NCBI RefSeq assembly: GCF_007923445.1
Contig: NZ_VOJI01000011.1
Span: 5,295 to 69,294, forward strand
Reading direction: 5' to 3'
Length of the DNA stretch: 64,000 bases
Source: Puniceibacterium confluentis
Lineage (GTDB): Bacteria; Pseudomonadota; Alphaproteobacteria; Rhodobacterales; Rhodobacteraceae
The notes under the pieces are model-generated. The model did not search any database and was not told the origin of the DNA. It worked only from the letters and a program-made list of their open reading frames with translations. The translations under genes were made by a program, and so were the position numbers. Shown here one piece after another: positions 45,761-55,121 of this stretch (its first letter is position 1; each line of letters starts with the position of its first letter).

Positions 45761-46729
45761 TCACCCCGGTTGTTCGGACACCTGCACCAGCTTTGGCTCG
45801 GCGAGCTTCGCCTCTGCTTCGGCCTGCAGGCGTCGGTAGGACTCGATCACGATGGATCTGATCCAGATGCCGCCGGCGTCGTTGGCAAGGCGTGCGCTCC
45901 AGAAAAAGCGCACAAGCACCGGTCCCAGGTCGACCGGTGGTTTCAGCGCGATCAGGCCGTGGGCCTCCATATCCAAGGCGAGCAACACCGCCGGGAAGGT
46001 GGCCAGAAAATCCGAACTCGCAAGCAGCGAGGCGATTCCGGCCGAGTCCCCGATCATGGCGCTGACCCGCCGCCCCCCGACATCGGCGGAGGGCGCGATC
46101 GGAAAGGGGTTCTGCTGCGACCTTGTGACGTTGACCATGACATGCGGATACGTCCGCCAGGCGTCGATGCCCCAGTCGCTGGCCGCCGGGTGATCCTGCC
46201 GCGCGAATGTCACCCAGGAAAACGGCTCCATGACCTGCTGATCAAGACCATCCGGCAAGCGTGGCGTGCCGCCCAGATGGGCGAGGTCGATCAAGCCTTC
46301 GCTGAGGGCCGGGTACACGTCGTGGTGCGCCGGCAGCCACTCGATCTTCACACCGGGTGCTTCGGCTTCGACCCGTGCCGACACCTCGGCAATGACCTTG
46401 GTCAGTGTCGGCATGGCGATGCGGAACACCCGGTCGCTTTGCGCGGGGTCAAACAGGGTGCGCGGCGCGATCACGCGGCGGATGCTGCGCAGGATGGGCC
46501 GGACATCCTCGATGATGGCCTCGGCGAAGGGGCTGGGGTGCATCTTGCCGCCGACCCGGACAAGCACGGGATCGTCAAGCTGCTCGCGCAGCCTGGCAAG
46601 CGCGTGACTCACCGCCGACTGTGTGCGCCCGATCCGGTCTGCCGTCACTGTAACGCTGCGCGTCTCCATCAGGGATTCGAAGACCACCAGAAGATTTAGG
46701 TCAACGCGATTAAGATCAATTTCATTCAT
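45761..46729 (-). CDS. LysR family transcriptional regulator
   Basis: 322 aa. The HTH is RVDLNLLVVFESLMETRSVTVTADRIGRTQSAVSHALARLREQL in part, with a full effector domain after it. It is of the NodD/SyrM-like type that begins DLNRVDLNLL. It is divergent from the sulfotransferase gene at 46843, and the gap holds a 7-bp dyad suitable for LysR binding. The IS3 remnant abuts its stop codon. Confidence 0.9.
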   Translation of the reverse strand: MNEIDLNRVDLNLLVVFESLMETRSVTVTADRIGRTQSAVSHALARLREQLDDPVLVRVGGKMHPSPFAEAIIEDVRPILRSIRRVIAPRTLFDPAQSDRVFRIAMPTLTKVIAEVSARVEAEAPGVKIEWLPAHHDVYPALSEGLIDLAHLGGTPRLPDGLDQQVMEPFSWVTFARQDHPAASDWGIDAWRTYPHVMVNVTRSQQNPFPIAPSADVGGRRVSAMIGDSAGIASLLASSDFLATFPAVLLALDMEAHGLIALKPPVDLGPVLVRFFWSARLANDAGGIWIRSIVIESYRRLQAEAEAKLAEPKLVQVSEQPG

Positions 46730-46750
46730 GGTTCATGAAATCGTTTCGTT

Positions 46751-46771
46751 CGACATTTTCGCTGAATGTCG
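46751..46771. promoter_or_regulatory. LysR-type dyad between the LysR and sulfotransferase genes
   Basis: CGACATT-TTCGCTG-AATGTCG is a perfect 7-bp dyad with a seven-base centre, in the 113-bp divergent gap. A second dyad, ATTTCAT/ATGAAAT (46719-46741), overlaps the LysR start codon and could mediate autorepression. Confidence 0.55.
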
Positions 46772-46842
46772 GTCATCATACCCTCAGAAAACCCAGATTA
46801 AGCAATACAGATTGATCTGATTCATAGGGGAGATGCACGGCA

Positions 46843-47478
46843 ATGGCACTCGAAATCATCGGCGCAGGGTTCGGCCGCACCGGAACCTATTCGCTGAAAG
46901 CCGCCCTGGAGCAGCTGGGCTTTGGCCGCTGTCACCACATGTCCGAGGTCATCAATGACCCCGGGCAGATCCAGGCCTGGTCGGACGTGGCCGAAGGGCG
47001 CCCCGACTTCGACGCGATCTTTTCCGGCTTTCGTTCGGCCGTGGATTTCCCGGTTTCAGCCTATTGGCAGGACGTGCTCGGGGTCACACCGGGTGCAAAG
47101 GTCATTCTTTCGCACCGCGATGCCGAGGATTGGTACGGCAGCTTTTCCCAGACGATCCTGCCGCTGATCCTTGACAGGGAGGCATGGCCGCAAAACCTGG
47201 TGCCCTGGTTTGCGATGATCGAGAAGGTCATCATCGGCAAGGCCCTGGGCGGTTGCACGGACAGGGCCGGCATACTGCGGGCCTACCGTGCCAACGAAAC
47301 CGCGGCGCGGGAATTGGAGGCGCAGGGCAAGGCCCTGGTGTTCGGCGTCCGCGACGGATGGGGCCCGCTCTGCCGCTTTCTGGGCGTCGAGGTGCCGGAT
47401 GCGCCGTTCCCAAAGACCAATGCGCGGGCCGATTTCTTTGCCTCGGTGAAATCCGGGACGAAAGAGGCCGCGGAATAA
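46843..47478 (+). CDS. Sulfotransferase family protein
   Basis: 211 aa. The N-terminal PAPS-binding loop IIGAGFGRTGTYSLKAALEQLG and the later VILSHRDAEDWYGSF match the P-loop sulfotransferase fold. The substrate is unknown. It is divergent from the LysR gene and followed by the SnoaL-like gene, suggesting a small LysR-controlled operon. Confidence 0.87.
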   Translation: MALEIIGAGFGRTGTYSLKAALEQLGFGRCHHMSEVINDPGQIQAWSDVAEGRPDFDAIFSGFRSAVDFPVSAYWQDVLGVTPGAKVILSHRDAEDWYGSFSQTILPLILDREAWPQNLVPWFAMIEKVIIGKALGGCTDRAGILRAYRANETAARELEAQGKALVFGVRDGWGPLCRFLGVEVPDAPFPKTNARADFFASVKSGTKEAAE

Positions 47479-47562
47479 ACCCACCCAAATCATCAGCACC
47501 GGGGCGTTCGGCATGGGCCGGGCACACCCCCGGCTTGCCAACAGCCAGCAAGGAGCCAAACA

Positions 47563-47994
47563 ATGACCAACCTTGACGATGTTCGCCGCGCCTCGGTCGC
47601 ATTCTACGATGCCCTCAACAAGATGGCGCAGGGCGACGATACCGCAATGCAGGACGCCTGGATCAAGGGCGACGGCGTCACGGCGCAACATCCCATCGGT
47701 GGCCGCGATGTCGGCATTGATGCTGTCCTGGCCTCTTTCAGCAAGGTGGCACAAATTGCCGGTGGCGGTGACATCCGGCTGACGGCGCAATCGCTGCACG
47801 CCGGATCGGACATGGCGGTGGAAACCGGGGTGGAAGTCGGGACGCTGATCATCGCCGGTCATGAGGCCAGAATCGAGCACCGGGTGACCAACGTCTATCA
47901 GCGGCAGGACGGAGCGTGGAAACTTGCGCACCATCACACCGACCCGTCGCCAGGCCTGCTGGAAATCCTCGGGCGGCTGACCGAAGCCGCATGA
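47563..47994 (+). CDS. SnoaL/NTF2-like protein
   Basis: 143 aa. The cone-shaped NTF2 fold is suggested by ASVAFYDALNKMAQGDDTAMQDAW near the start and RIEHRVTNVYQRQDGAWKLAHHHTDPSP near the end. AAGGAG precedes the start by seven bases. Such proteins are cyclases, isomerases or ligand-binding domains; no role can be fixed here. Confidence 0.82.
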   Translation: MTNLDDVRRASVAFYDALNKMAQGDDTAMQDAWIKGDGVTAQHPIGGRDVGIDAVLASFSKVAQIAGGGDIRLTAQSLHAGSDMAVETGVEVGTLIIAGHEARIEHRVTNVYQRQDGAWKLAHHHTDPSPGLLEILGRLTEAA

Positions 47995-48173
47995 GTTGCG
48001 GGGAACACTGGGAAAGCGGGTGCGGCATGCGCCCGCTTTGGGGCGCGATGCGGACCTGTGGCAGCCCGGCGTGGCGCGCATCCCGGGCGGCGGCCGCAAA
48101 TGCTGCCGGTCACGCCGCGGCACATGCTGTCAAAACGGCGGCCATGATCCGCGACGCCTTAACGCCGCGCCGG

Positions 48174-48749
48174 TCAGCCGGTGTAGGCGGTGCGGCCCAG
48201 AAACTGACGCGCCAGCGCACGGTCCAGCGACACCGCTCCGGCGCCTTTGATCACCAGCACGACCAACGGAAAAATCCAGAACGCGCGCTGGTCGAGGATC
48301 AGGGAATCCGGCATCCGGTCAAACCAGGCGCCCAGTGTGCCGTCATGGGTGATGCCGCCGTGACCGTATAGGTCCGTCAGGCTCTGCACCACGACAAATC
48401 CGATCATGCCGAGGCTGGCGAGCCGGGTGAACAGCCCGATGACGATCAGCAGCGGCAACAGGAACTCCGCCCACATGCCGGCGGTGACCACGATCCAGTG
48501 AAAGACCGTCAGTTGCGAGGTGTCATACCCAACCGCCTCGAAGGCTCTGGGAAAGATCTGGGCATAGGCGTTGGTCGAGGGCCGTAGAAAGCCAAAGGCG
48601 CCGTCCCCCAGCTTGGTCAGTGCCGAGGCCCAGAAATAGCCCAGCAATGTCGCCGCGAACAACAGCCGCGCGAGAAGCGGGATCAGGCCGGAGAAGCTGC
48701 GCTCGACCCGCTGGAAGATGTCGTAATGCAGGGCGGTGAGGCGGTCCAT
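48174..48749 (-). CDS. DoxX family membrane protein of the bufferin operon
   Basis: 191 aa with four membrane segments (LARLLFAATLLGYFWASALTK, VFHWIVVTAGMWAEFLLPLLIVIGLF, LASLGMIGFVVVQSLTDLYG, FWIFPLVVLVIKGAGAVSLD). DoxX proteins are often the last gene of DUF2282-DUF692-DUF2063 operons, as here. ATG 48749 follows AAGGAG. It lies four bases past the bufC stop, so is co-transcribed. Confidence 0.88.
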   Translation of the reverse strand: MDRLTALHYDIFQRVERSFSGLIPLLARLLFAATLLGYFWASALTKLGDGAFGFLRPSTNAYAQIFPRAFEAVGYDTSQLTVFHWIVVTAGMWAEFLLPLLIVIGLFTRLASLGMIGFVVVQSLTDLYGHGGITHDGTLGAWFDRMPDSLILDQRAFWIFPLVVLVIKGAGAVSLDRALARQFLGRTAYTG

Positions 48750-48753
48750 GATA

Positions 48754-49500
48754 TCACTCCTTGGAAAGATGGATGCCGGTGACGGCACGGTTGGCGAGCA
48801 GCAGGCCCAGGGTCGGGCCGGGGTCGAACCCGTCCCCCGCCGCCGCAAGCGCCGCGCCAAGGTTCGGTCCTGACCGCAGGCAGTCCACAAAGGCATGGCC
48901 GCCGTCGGCCAGAAGGTGCGGTTCGGGGTCGAACTCTGCCCGCAGGATCAGCGTATCCTGTGCCACGGCGGTTGGTTTCGCGGCCCCGGGGCGCATGTTG
49001 TAGGCCCATATGTCGAAAGCGGGCCAGGCCGAGCGCAGCAACTGTACCGAAGGAGCAAGGGTGAAGCGTGCGGACATCAGCCGCTGTGTGTCCAGAGATT
49101 GCAGGATCGTTGCATCCGCGGGCGTGCTGTCGGCCGCGTGATACGCGCAACGCAGCCCCCACTCGATCCGCGCAACATCGGCCAGATAGGGCAGGTGAGC
49201 CAGCGGCGCGAGGCTGGCGAGAAAGTCCGGAAAATCGGCGCCATAGAGCATCATACATGGCGTTTCCGGGGGAGAGGCACGCAGGTGCAGACCGGCGACA
49301 TGGCGGAAATTTTCGCGGCCCAGCAGCCGGGCGATGGCCGGATAGCCGGTTTCCAGTGCGTCGCGCAAGGACACCGCGACATTGTTGCGGTAAACGGCAT
49401 AGCGGCGCCCGGCAGAGTGTCCGTTGCCATCGGTCAGTCCTGCGGGGACCGCCGTGGCTGCGTCCAGAAGGGCCGCGTGAAAGGCAGATTGACTGGTCAT
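48754..49500 (-). CDS. bufC: BufC/HvfC-type (DUF2063) partner protein
   Basis: 248 aa. The N-terminal DUF2063 domain is clear: [47 protein letters not shown] in part, then FPDFLASL and [10 protein letters not shown]. In bufferin and methanobactin systems this type of protein binds the precursor peptide and helps the DUF692 enzyme. The ATG overlaps the bufB stop (ATGA). Confidence 0.9.
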   Translation of the reverse strand: MTSQSAFHAALLDAATAVPAGLTDGNGHSAGRRYAVYRNNVAVSLRDALETGYPAIARLLGRENFRHVAGLHLRASPPETPCMMLYGADFPDFLASLAPLAHLPYLADVARIEWGLRCAYHAADSTPADATILQSLDTQRLMSARFTLAPSVQLLRSAWPAFDIWAYNMRPGAAKPTAVAQDTLILRAEFDPEPHLLADGGHAFVDCLRSGPNLGAALAAAGDGFDPGPTLGLLLANRAVTGIHLSKE

Positions 49501-50351
49501 GCAGGCACGCTCAGGCGGTCCAGTGCCTGTCCGGCCCGCCGTGCCTCGGCAGCGAGCACGGGCCAGTCCGGCACATCCGTGTCCCACTCCACAAGCGTCG
49601 GACGTGGGCCCGAGCGGGCGAGCGTGTGGTCCAGCAGTGCCCAGACCGGATCGACCACCGCGCAGCCGTGGCTGTCGATCAGCAGGGGGGCGCCGTGGTC
49701 GTCGGTGTCTTCGTCATGGCCGCCAAGGTGAATTTCGCCAACCTGGTCCAGCGGGCAGGCGTCGATATAGTCCTGCGGCGCATATCCAAGGTTGGTGGCA
49801 GAAACAAAAACGTTGTTCACATCCAGCAGCAGGCCGCAGCCGGTGCGCCGGGTCACCGCGTGCAGAAACTCGGTCTCGGACATCGTGGAAGCGGCAAAGG
49901 CGAGATAGCTGGACGGGTTTTCCAGCAGCATCCTGCGGCCCAGGGCTGTCTGGACCTCGTCGATATGGTCGCAGACGCGGGACAGGGTGGATTCGGTGTA
50001 GGGCAGGGGCAGCAGGTCGTTGAAGTAGGCACCGTCATGCGTCGACCAGGCCAGATGTTCGGAAAAGCTCGCCGGGTTCAGCCAGGTGCACAGATGCTTC
50101 AGACGCCCGAGGTGGTCGGGATCCAGACGACCCTCGCCGCCGATCGACAGGCCGACACCGTGCACCGACATCGCGAACCGCTCTGACAGGTGACGCAGTT
50201 GTGCGATCGGACGGCCGCCGTCGCCCATGTAATTCTCGGCGTGGATTTCCAGCCAGGTCACCGGGGTGGGATCGGCCATGATCGCGGAAAAATGCTGCGC
50301 CTTGTAGCCGACGCCGGGGGCCGCGGGCAGGGTATTGGCAGAATTAGACAT
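49497..50351 (-). CDS. bufB: BufB-type DUF692 (MNIO) multinuclear iron oxidase
   Basis: 284 aa. DUF692 fold with metal ligands in [51 protein letters not shown] and EIHLGGHD. Family members oxidise cysteines of ribosomal peptides, as in methanobactin and bufferin synthesis, where they make copper-binding thiooxazole groups. It lies between the precursor gene and the bufC gene, as expected. Confidence 0.93.
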   Translation of the reverse strand: MSNSANTLPAAPGVGYKAQHFSAIMADPTPVTWLEIHAENYMGDGGRPIAQLRHLSERFAMSVHGVGLSIGGEGRLDPDHLGRLKHLCTWLNPASFSEHLAWSTHDGAYFNDLLPLPYTESTLSRVCDHIDEVQTALGRRMLLENPSSYLAFAASTMSETEFLHAVTRRTGCGLLLDVNNVFVSATNLGYAPQDYIDACPLDQVGEIHLGGHDEDTDDHGAPLLIDSHGCAVVDPVWALLDHTLARSGPRPTLVEWDTDVPDWPVLAAEARRAGQALDRLSVPA

Positions 50352-50416
50352 CGTATCACCGGAAATTCAGGAGCCGTATCCGGGCGCGCATCGACCGCGC
50401 ACCCGGCGCGTGGGTC

Positions 50417-50441
50417 GGGGTGCGCAGGTCATGCACACCCC
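50417..50441 (-). other. Intercistronic hairpin between bufA and bufB
   Basis: In the 101-bp gap the ten-base arms GGGGTGCGCA and TGCACACCCC pair with one mismatch around a five-base loop. A second, weaker CCGGG/CCCGG hairpin lies at about 50380-50406. There is no T-run, so this looks more like an mRNA-stabilising or attenuating structure that would keep precursor transcripts abundant. Confidence 0.55.
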
Positions 50442-50452
50442 GTGCCGACAGA

Positions 50453-50758
50453 TCAGCCCATCGGCAGGTCACGCTCGAGCGCTTCGAGTGCGCCCATGCG
50501 GGCCGTGCCGTCGGCCATGGCGGGCAGTTCGATTTCGGTGCAGGTACCGGCCTCGACCAGGGTCCAGGCGTTGCCCTGATAATCCACCTTGGAGGTTCCG
50601 GCGCAGGTGGTGCCGGGACCGGCGGCGCAGCCGTTCTCGCCGGCCAGTGACACCCCAAAACATTTTTCCTGCGCCTGGGCGGATGCGGCGCCGCCGTAGG
50701 CGGAAAACGACGCGGCAACGGCACCGATAATGGCTGCGGATTTCATGCAATTGGACAT
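50453..50758 (-). CDS. bufA: Bufferin-type precursor peptide (DUF2282)
   Basis: 101 aa. A signal peptide ([21 protein letters not shown]) precedes a mature part with four cysteines, C33, C44, C52 and C73, in the DUF2282 pattern [31 protein letters not shown]. Bufferins are copper-binding ribosomal peptides whose cysteines are changed by the DUF692 enzyme. ATG 50758 has AGGGAAG upstream, while the ATG at 50746 lacks one. It is first in a four-gene operon. Confidence 0.92.
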   Translation of the reverse strand: MSNCMKSAAIIGAVAASFSAYGGAASAQAQEKCFGVSLAGENGCAAGPGTTCAGTSKVDYQGNAWTLVEAGTCTEIELPAMADGTARMGALEALERDLPMG

Positions 50759-50905
50759 TTGGACTTCCCTCTCAGATTCTGAAGACTGTCGCGCCGGATC
50801 ATCCCGACGATGTCCTCAGGGTGACTTGGAAGCGGGCCGCGCGATATTCACAGGCCTGTGCATCACGTGCCCGTCAGCCTGTGTCAGAGTGATGTGAGGG
50901 CGACT

Positions 50906-50931
50906 TTTCGGGTAAGTTTCTGACAAGGTTT
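50906..50931 (-). promoter_or_regulatory. Candidate ECF sigma promoter for the buf operon
   Basis: On the minus strand GAAACC (-35) is followed after exactly 16 bases by CGAA (-10). Caulobacter SigF, which controls DUF2282 operons, is reported to use GTAACC-N16-CGAA, as I recall; this copy has one mismatch. The start would lie near 50899, giving a leader of about 140 bases. No sigma or anti-sigma gene is seen in the window. Confidence 0.45.
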
Positions 50932-51094
50932 CACAAATAGCGAGATTCGCTGTTAGCGTGTTGCAGCTCTGAAAGCTTCCAGCGCTGGAATGTTACAGGA
51001 TTCCGCGTTGTTGCCATGGCATAGCCGCCATGCGCATGACGCCGCGTGAACACTGTAACAATTGCACAGTAACATCTGCAACGGCGCTGCTGCC

Positions 51095-51117
51095 CCCCGG
51101 GCACAGGATGCCCGGGG
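51095..51117 (-). terminator. Hairpin after thrS
   Basis: A perfect 9-bp stem (CCCCGGGCA / TGCCCGGGG) with a five-base loop lies 28 bases beyond the thrS stop. No T-run follows on the minus strand, so termination may be incomplete. Confidence 0.5.
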
Positions 51118-51144
51118 TCGGGAAGTGTCAGGCGGGCAGCAGGA

Positions 51145-53109
51145 TCAGTCCCGGGTCTGCCCGCTCGCAAGATCCGGCGGGCTCGCTTCGCCGGCAAGCG
51201 TGGCCACAATCGAGTCCAGCGCCACAACCGACGTCTGCTTTTCACCGAGACGGCGCAGGGTGACGGTGCGCTCCTCGACCTCGCGCGCGCCGACGGCCAG
51301 AATGACCGGCACCTTGCCGACCGAATGTTCCCGCACCTTGTAGTTGATCTTTTCGTTGCGGATGTCCGCCTCGGCCCGCACCCCTGCACGGCGCAGCGCG
51401 GCAACCACCTCTTCCACGTAGTCGTTGGCGTCGGTCACGATCGCGGCGACCACCACCTGACGCGGGGCAAGCCAGAACGGCAGCTTGCCGGCATGTTCTT
51501 CGATCAGGATGCCGATGAAGCGTTCAAAGCTGCCCAGGGTGGCACGGTGCAGCATGACCGGACGGTGTTTGGCGCCGTCCGAGCCGATATAGGTGGCATC
51601 CAGCCGCTCGGGCAGCACGAAATCGACCTGATGTGTGCCGCACTGCCAGTCCCGCCCGATGGCGTCGGTCAGCACAAACTCCAGTTTTGGCCCGTAAAAG
51701 GCACCTTCACCCGGGTTGAGTTCGGGTTCGATCCCGGCGGCACGGGTGGCTGACAGCAACGCGGTTTCGGCCTTGTCCCAGACCGCATCCGATCCGGCGC
51801 GGGTGTCGGGACGGTCCGAGAACTTGACCTTGAACGACTCGAACCCGAGATCGCGGTAGACAGTGCTGAGGAAGTTGATGAATTCGGCGGTTTCGGATTC
51901 GATCTGGTCTTCGCGGCAGAAGATGTGGCCGTCGTCCTGGGTAAAGCCGCGGACCCGCATGATGCCATGCAGCGCCCCCGAGGGTTCATACCGGTTGCAC
52001 GATCCGAATTCCGCCATGCGCAGCGGCAGGTCGCGGTAGGATTTCAGGCCCTGATTGAAGATCTGCACATGGCAGGGGCAGTTCATCGGCTTGAGCGCGT
52101 TGACCGCCTTTTCGCGGGCGTGCTCTTCGTCGACTTCGACGATGAACATGTGTTCCTGGTATTTTTCCCAATGGCCCGACGCTTCCCACAGCTTGCGGTC
52201 GACGACCTGCGGCGTGTTCACCTCGACATAGCCACCGTCAGTCTGGCGGCGGCGCATGTAGTCCTGCAACTGGGTGTAGATCTTCCAGCCGTTGGGGTGC
52301 CAGAAGATCTGGCCGGGGGCCTCTTCCTGCATGTGGAACAGGTCCATCTCGCGGCCCAGCTTGCGGTGGTCGCGCTTGGCGGCCTCTTCCAGCATGTGCA
52401 GGTGGGCGCGCAGGTCTTCCTTGTTCTGAAAGCCGACGCCATAGATCCGCTGCAGCATCTGACGTTTGGAATCGCCGCGCCAGTAGGCGCCTGCCACCGA
52501 CATCAGACGGAAGGAATCGCCGGGCACCTGTCCGGTATGCTGCAGGTGCGGGCCGCGGCACAGGTCCTGCCAGTCACCGTGCCAGTACATCCGCAGCGGT
52601 TCATTGCCGGGAATACCGGCGATCAGCTCGACCTTGTAGGGCTCGCCGCGGTCCTCGTAATACTTGATCGCGACATCGCGGTCCCAGACCTCGGTGCGGA
52701 CGGGGTCACGCAGGTTGATGATTTCGCGCATCTTCTTTTCGATGGCGCCCAGATCTTCCGGGGTGAACGGCTCGGCGCGGTCAAAGTCGTAATACCAGCC
52801 GTTCTCGATCACCGGGCCGATGGTGACCTTGACGTCGGGCCACAGCTCTTGCACGGCGCGGGCCATGATGTGCGCCAGGTCGTGACGGATCAGTTCCAGC
52901 GCCGGGGCGGCATCGGACAGGGTGTTGATCGCAATGCTGGAGTCAGTCGGAATCGGCCACTGAAGATCCCAGTGGGCGCCGTTCACCGTGGCCGAGATGG
53001 CCTTTTTCGACAGCGATTTCGAGATGCTTTCGGCCACGGCGGCGGGGGTCACACCCGCCTCGAAGCTGCGTGCGTTGCCGTCGGGAAAGGTCAGGGAGAT
53101 CTGGGCCAT
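51145..53109 (-). CDS. thrS: Threonyl-tRNA synthetase
   Basis: 654 aa, the usual length. It has an N-terminal TGS domain ([19 protein letters not shown]), the SAD editing domain with [16 protein letters not shown], class II motif 2 in [30 protein letters not shown] and motif 3 in [21 protein letters not shown]. The C-terminal anticodon domain starts [12 protein letters not shown] 53109 follows GAGGAG. It is a housekeeping gene that anchors the chromosomal background. Confidence 0.97.
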   Translation of the reverse strand: MAQISLTFPDGNARSFEAGVTPAAVAESISKSLSKKAISATVNGAHWDLQWPIPTDSSIAINTLSDAAPALELIRHDLAHIMARAVQELWPDVKVTIGPVIENGWYYDFDRAEPFTPEDLGAIEKKMREIINLRDPVRTEVWDRDVAIKYYEDRGEPYKVELIAGIPGNEPLRMYWHGDWQDLCRGPHLQHTGQVPGDSFRLMSVAGAYWRGDSKRQMLQRIYGVGFQNKEDLRAHLHMLEEAAKRDHRKLGREMDLFHMQEEAPGQIFWHPNGWKIYTQLQDYMRRRQTDGGYVEVNTPQVVDRKLWEASGHWEKYQEHMFIVEVDEEHAREKAVNALKPMNCPCHVQIFNQGLKSYRDLPLRMAEFGSCNRYEPSGALHGIMRVRGFTQDDGHIFCREDQIESETAEFINFLSTVYRDLGFESFKVKFSDRPDTRAGSDAVWDKAETALLSATRAAGIEPELNPGEGAFYGPKLEFVLTDAIGRDWQCGTHQVDFVLPERLDATYIGSDGAKHRPVMLHRATLGSFERFIGILIEEHAGKLPFWLAPRQVVVAAIVTDANDYVEEVVAALRRAGVRAEADIRNEKINYKVREHSVGKVPVILAVGAREVEERTVTLRRLGEKQTSVVALDSIVATLAGEASPPDLASGQTRD

Positions 53110-53319
53110 CTGTGGCTCCTCGTCGGTTTGGCGCCTACGGGACGCCCGGTTGCGGGTGATGATGTTTGCCCTAACTGGCAAAGCGGCAGAGGCGTGTCAA
53201 GCAGTGGTCTCGGGCAGATCAAACGCTGTTCCGCTGCGGAATAATTTTGACCGGCCGCCGTTGCGGGACTGGCCATGCCCGGCACTGCTTGGCAAGGTGC
53301 GCCCGAACAGGGGGGCGGG

Positions 53320-54093
53320 ATGGCGCAGGTTGAATATCTTGAAAGTGCGGCCGGGCGGCGTCTGGCCTATGCGCATACGCCCGGGACGGGGCCGGTTGTG
53401 GTGTTCCTGTCGGGTTACAAGTCCGACATGCAGGGCACCAAGGCGGTGCATCTGGAGGCCTGGGCCCAGGCGCAGGGCCGGGCCTTTCTGCGGCTGGACT
53501 ATTCCGGTCACGGCGCCTCGGACGGAGCGTTCGAGGACGGCTGCATCGGTGACTGGGCCGAGGATGCTCTGGCGGTGATCGAGGCGGTGACCGAGGGGCC
53601 GCTGGTGCTGGTCGGCTCGTCCATGGGCGGCTGGATCGGCTGCCTGCTGGTGCGGCGGCTGTCCCGGGTTGCGGGTTTTGTCGGCGTCGCGGCAGCGCCG
53701 GATTTCACCGAAGACGGCTTCTGGGCGGGGTTCAGCGATGCGCAGCGCGCGGCGATCGCGGCTGGCGGCACGGCCGAGCTGCCGTCGGACTACGGCGACC
53801 CCTATGTGATCACCTGCCGCCTGATCGAGGATGGCCGGCAGCACCTCGTGCTGCGTGCCCCGCTGGCGATGCCGTTTCCCGTGCGTCTGTTGCAGGGTAC
53901 CGAGGATACGGCCGTGACCCGGGACACCGCCTTGCGGCTGCTCGATCACATCGACTCTGACGATCTGCGGCTCACCTTTGTCAAAGGCGCCGATCATCGG
54001 TTCTCCGACCCCGCCTGCCTGCGGTTGATCGAACAGGCCGTGGCGGAGGTCGGCGCCGCCAGCGCGCCGTCCGATATGGGGACAGACCTTTGA
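53320..54093 (+). CDS. Alpha/beta hydrolase
   Basis: 257 aa. VVVFLSGYKSDMQGTKA forms the oxyanion loop, GSSMGGWIG is the nucleophile elbow, and GTEDTAVTRDTA and GADHRFSD supply Asp and His. It resembles esterases or palmitoyl-thioesterase-like proteins common in Rhodobacteraceae. The start at ATG 53320 is chosen because homology begins at AQVEYLE. It overlaps the next hydrolase gene by four bases. Confidence 0.86.
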   Translation: MAQVEYLESAAGRRLAYAHTPGTGPVVVFLSGYKSDMQGTKAVHLEAWAQAQGRAFLRLDYSGHGASDGAFEDGCIGDWAEDALAVIEAVTEGPLVLVGSSMGGWIGCLLVRRLSRVAGFVGVAAAPDFTEDGFWAGFSDAQRAAIAAGGTAELPSDYGDPYVITCRLIEDGRQHLVLRAPLAMPFPVRLLQGTEDTAVTRDTALRLLDHIDSDDLRLTFVKGADHRFSDPACLRLIEQAVAEVGAASAPSDMGTDL

Positions 54094-55070
54094 GAACGTT
54101 CGGAAAGTGGCTGGGACGCATGCTGTTGACCCTTATCCTGCTGGTGGGCGGCATCTGGCTGCTCGGCCCCCGCGAACGGGTGGTCTGGCCAGCGCCGTTT
54201 GACGAGACGCAGCTGCACGGCGGCGCCGCAGCCTATCTTGCCGCCGTCGAAGCCGGTTTCGACGACATCACTCCGGGTGTCGAAAAGCGCATCGTCTGGG
54301 CGGGTGAACCCGAGGTCAGGACACCCTGGGCCGTGGTCTATATCCACGGCTTTTCGGCGACGTCACAAGAGGTGCGTCCGCTGCCCGACAAGGTGGCCGA
54401 CGGTCTGGGCGCGAACCTCGTGCTGACCCGGCTGGCTGGGCATGGGCGCGGTTCCGCGGCGATGGCCGGTCCGACGGTTCAGGACTGGCTGGCGGACGTC
54501 GGCGAAGCGCTTGCCGTTGCCCGCCACGTGGGCGAGCGGGTGCTGGTCCTTGCCACCTCGACCGGCGCCACGCTGGCAACCATCGCGGCGTCCGAGCCGC
54601 AGATGATGCGCGATGTGGCGGGGCTGGTGCTGATCTCTCCGAACTATCAGGTGCAGGCCCGTGCGGCGCGGATCCTGACCTGGCCCGCGGCGCGCTGGTG
54701 GCTGCCGCTGGTGGCGGGGCGCGAACGCAGCTTTGCACCGCGCAGCGCGGATCAGGCGCGATTCTGGACAATGCGGTATCCGACGGTGGCCGTGTTGCCG
54801 ATGGGCGCGGCAACGGCCCATGCGCGCGCCCTGGATGCCAGCAAGATCACAACCCCGGCGATGTTCGTCTTTGCCGATGGAGACCGGGTGGTGGACCCGC
54901 GCGCAACCCGGGCGCTGGCCCGGACCTGGGGAGGGGATGTGACACTTCACGTGGTGCGACCCGGGGCGCGGGATGACCCGCAGGCCCATGTGATCGCCGG
55001 CGACATCATGTCTCCGGATCAGACCGATCCGCTGGCAGGCGCGATACTCGACTGGGCGGGCAGGCTGTGA
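54090..55070 (+). CDS. Membrane-anchored alpha/beta hydrolase
   Basis: 326 aa starting at a TTG that overlaps the previous stop (TTGA). One N-terminal membrane helix (MLLTLILLVGGIWLLG) anchors an alpha/beta hydrolase: VVYIHGFSATSQEV, then the nucleophile in LATSTGATLA (an A-x-S-x-G variant), Asp in ADGDRVVDP and His in PQAHVIAGD. It probably acts in the periplasm. The coupling to the previous hydrolase suggests a shared process. Confidence 0.82.
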   Translation: MRTFGKWLGRMLLTLILLVGGIWLLGPRERVVWPAPFDETQLHGGAAAYLAAVEAGFDDITPGVEKRIVWAGEPEVRTPWAVVYIHGFSATSQEVRPLPDKVADGLGANLVLTRLAGHGRGSAAMAGPTVQDWLADVGEALAVARHVGERVLVLATSTGATLATIAASEPQMMRDVAGLVLISPNYQVQARAARILTWPAARWWLPLVAGRERSFAPRSADQARFWTMRYPTVAVLPMGAATAHARALDASKITTPAMFVFADGDRVVDPRATRALARTWGGDVTLHVVRPGARDDPQAHVIAGDIMSPDQTDPLAGAILDWAGRL

Positions 55071-55121
55071 CTGCGGCCCGCCCGCAACCGGAACCCAGGG
55101 CTTTCCACGAAAGGACATGAC

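Larger units (their letters stand above)
50759..51144. other. 386-bp gap between bufA and thrS
   Basis: Both genes run on the minus strand. The stretch holds the candidate bufA promoter (50906-50931), a 28-codon minus-strand ORF (50931-51017) with no good ribosome binding site, and a tandem 14-base direct repeat (CACTGTAACAATTG / CACAGTAACATCTG, about 51052-51079). A hairpin at 51095-51117 lies just past the thrS stop. Confidence 0.5.

Noticed and set aside
46790-46830. TTGATCTGATTCAT near the sulfotransferase start as a fifth FNR box
   Set aside because: Only the left half fits; the right half is TTCAT rather than ATCAA, and the gene lies outside the oxygen-related block.
50931-51017. 28-codon minus-strand ORF upstream of bufA
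   Set aside because: No Shine-Dalgarno and no homology; it also overlaps the presumed -35 of the buf promoter.
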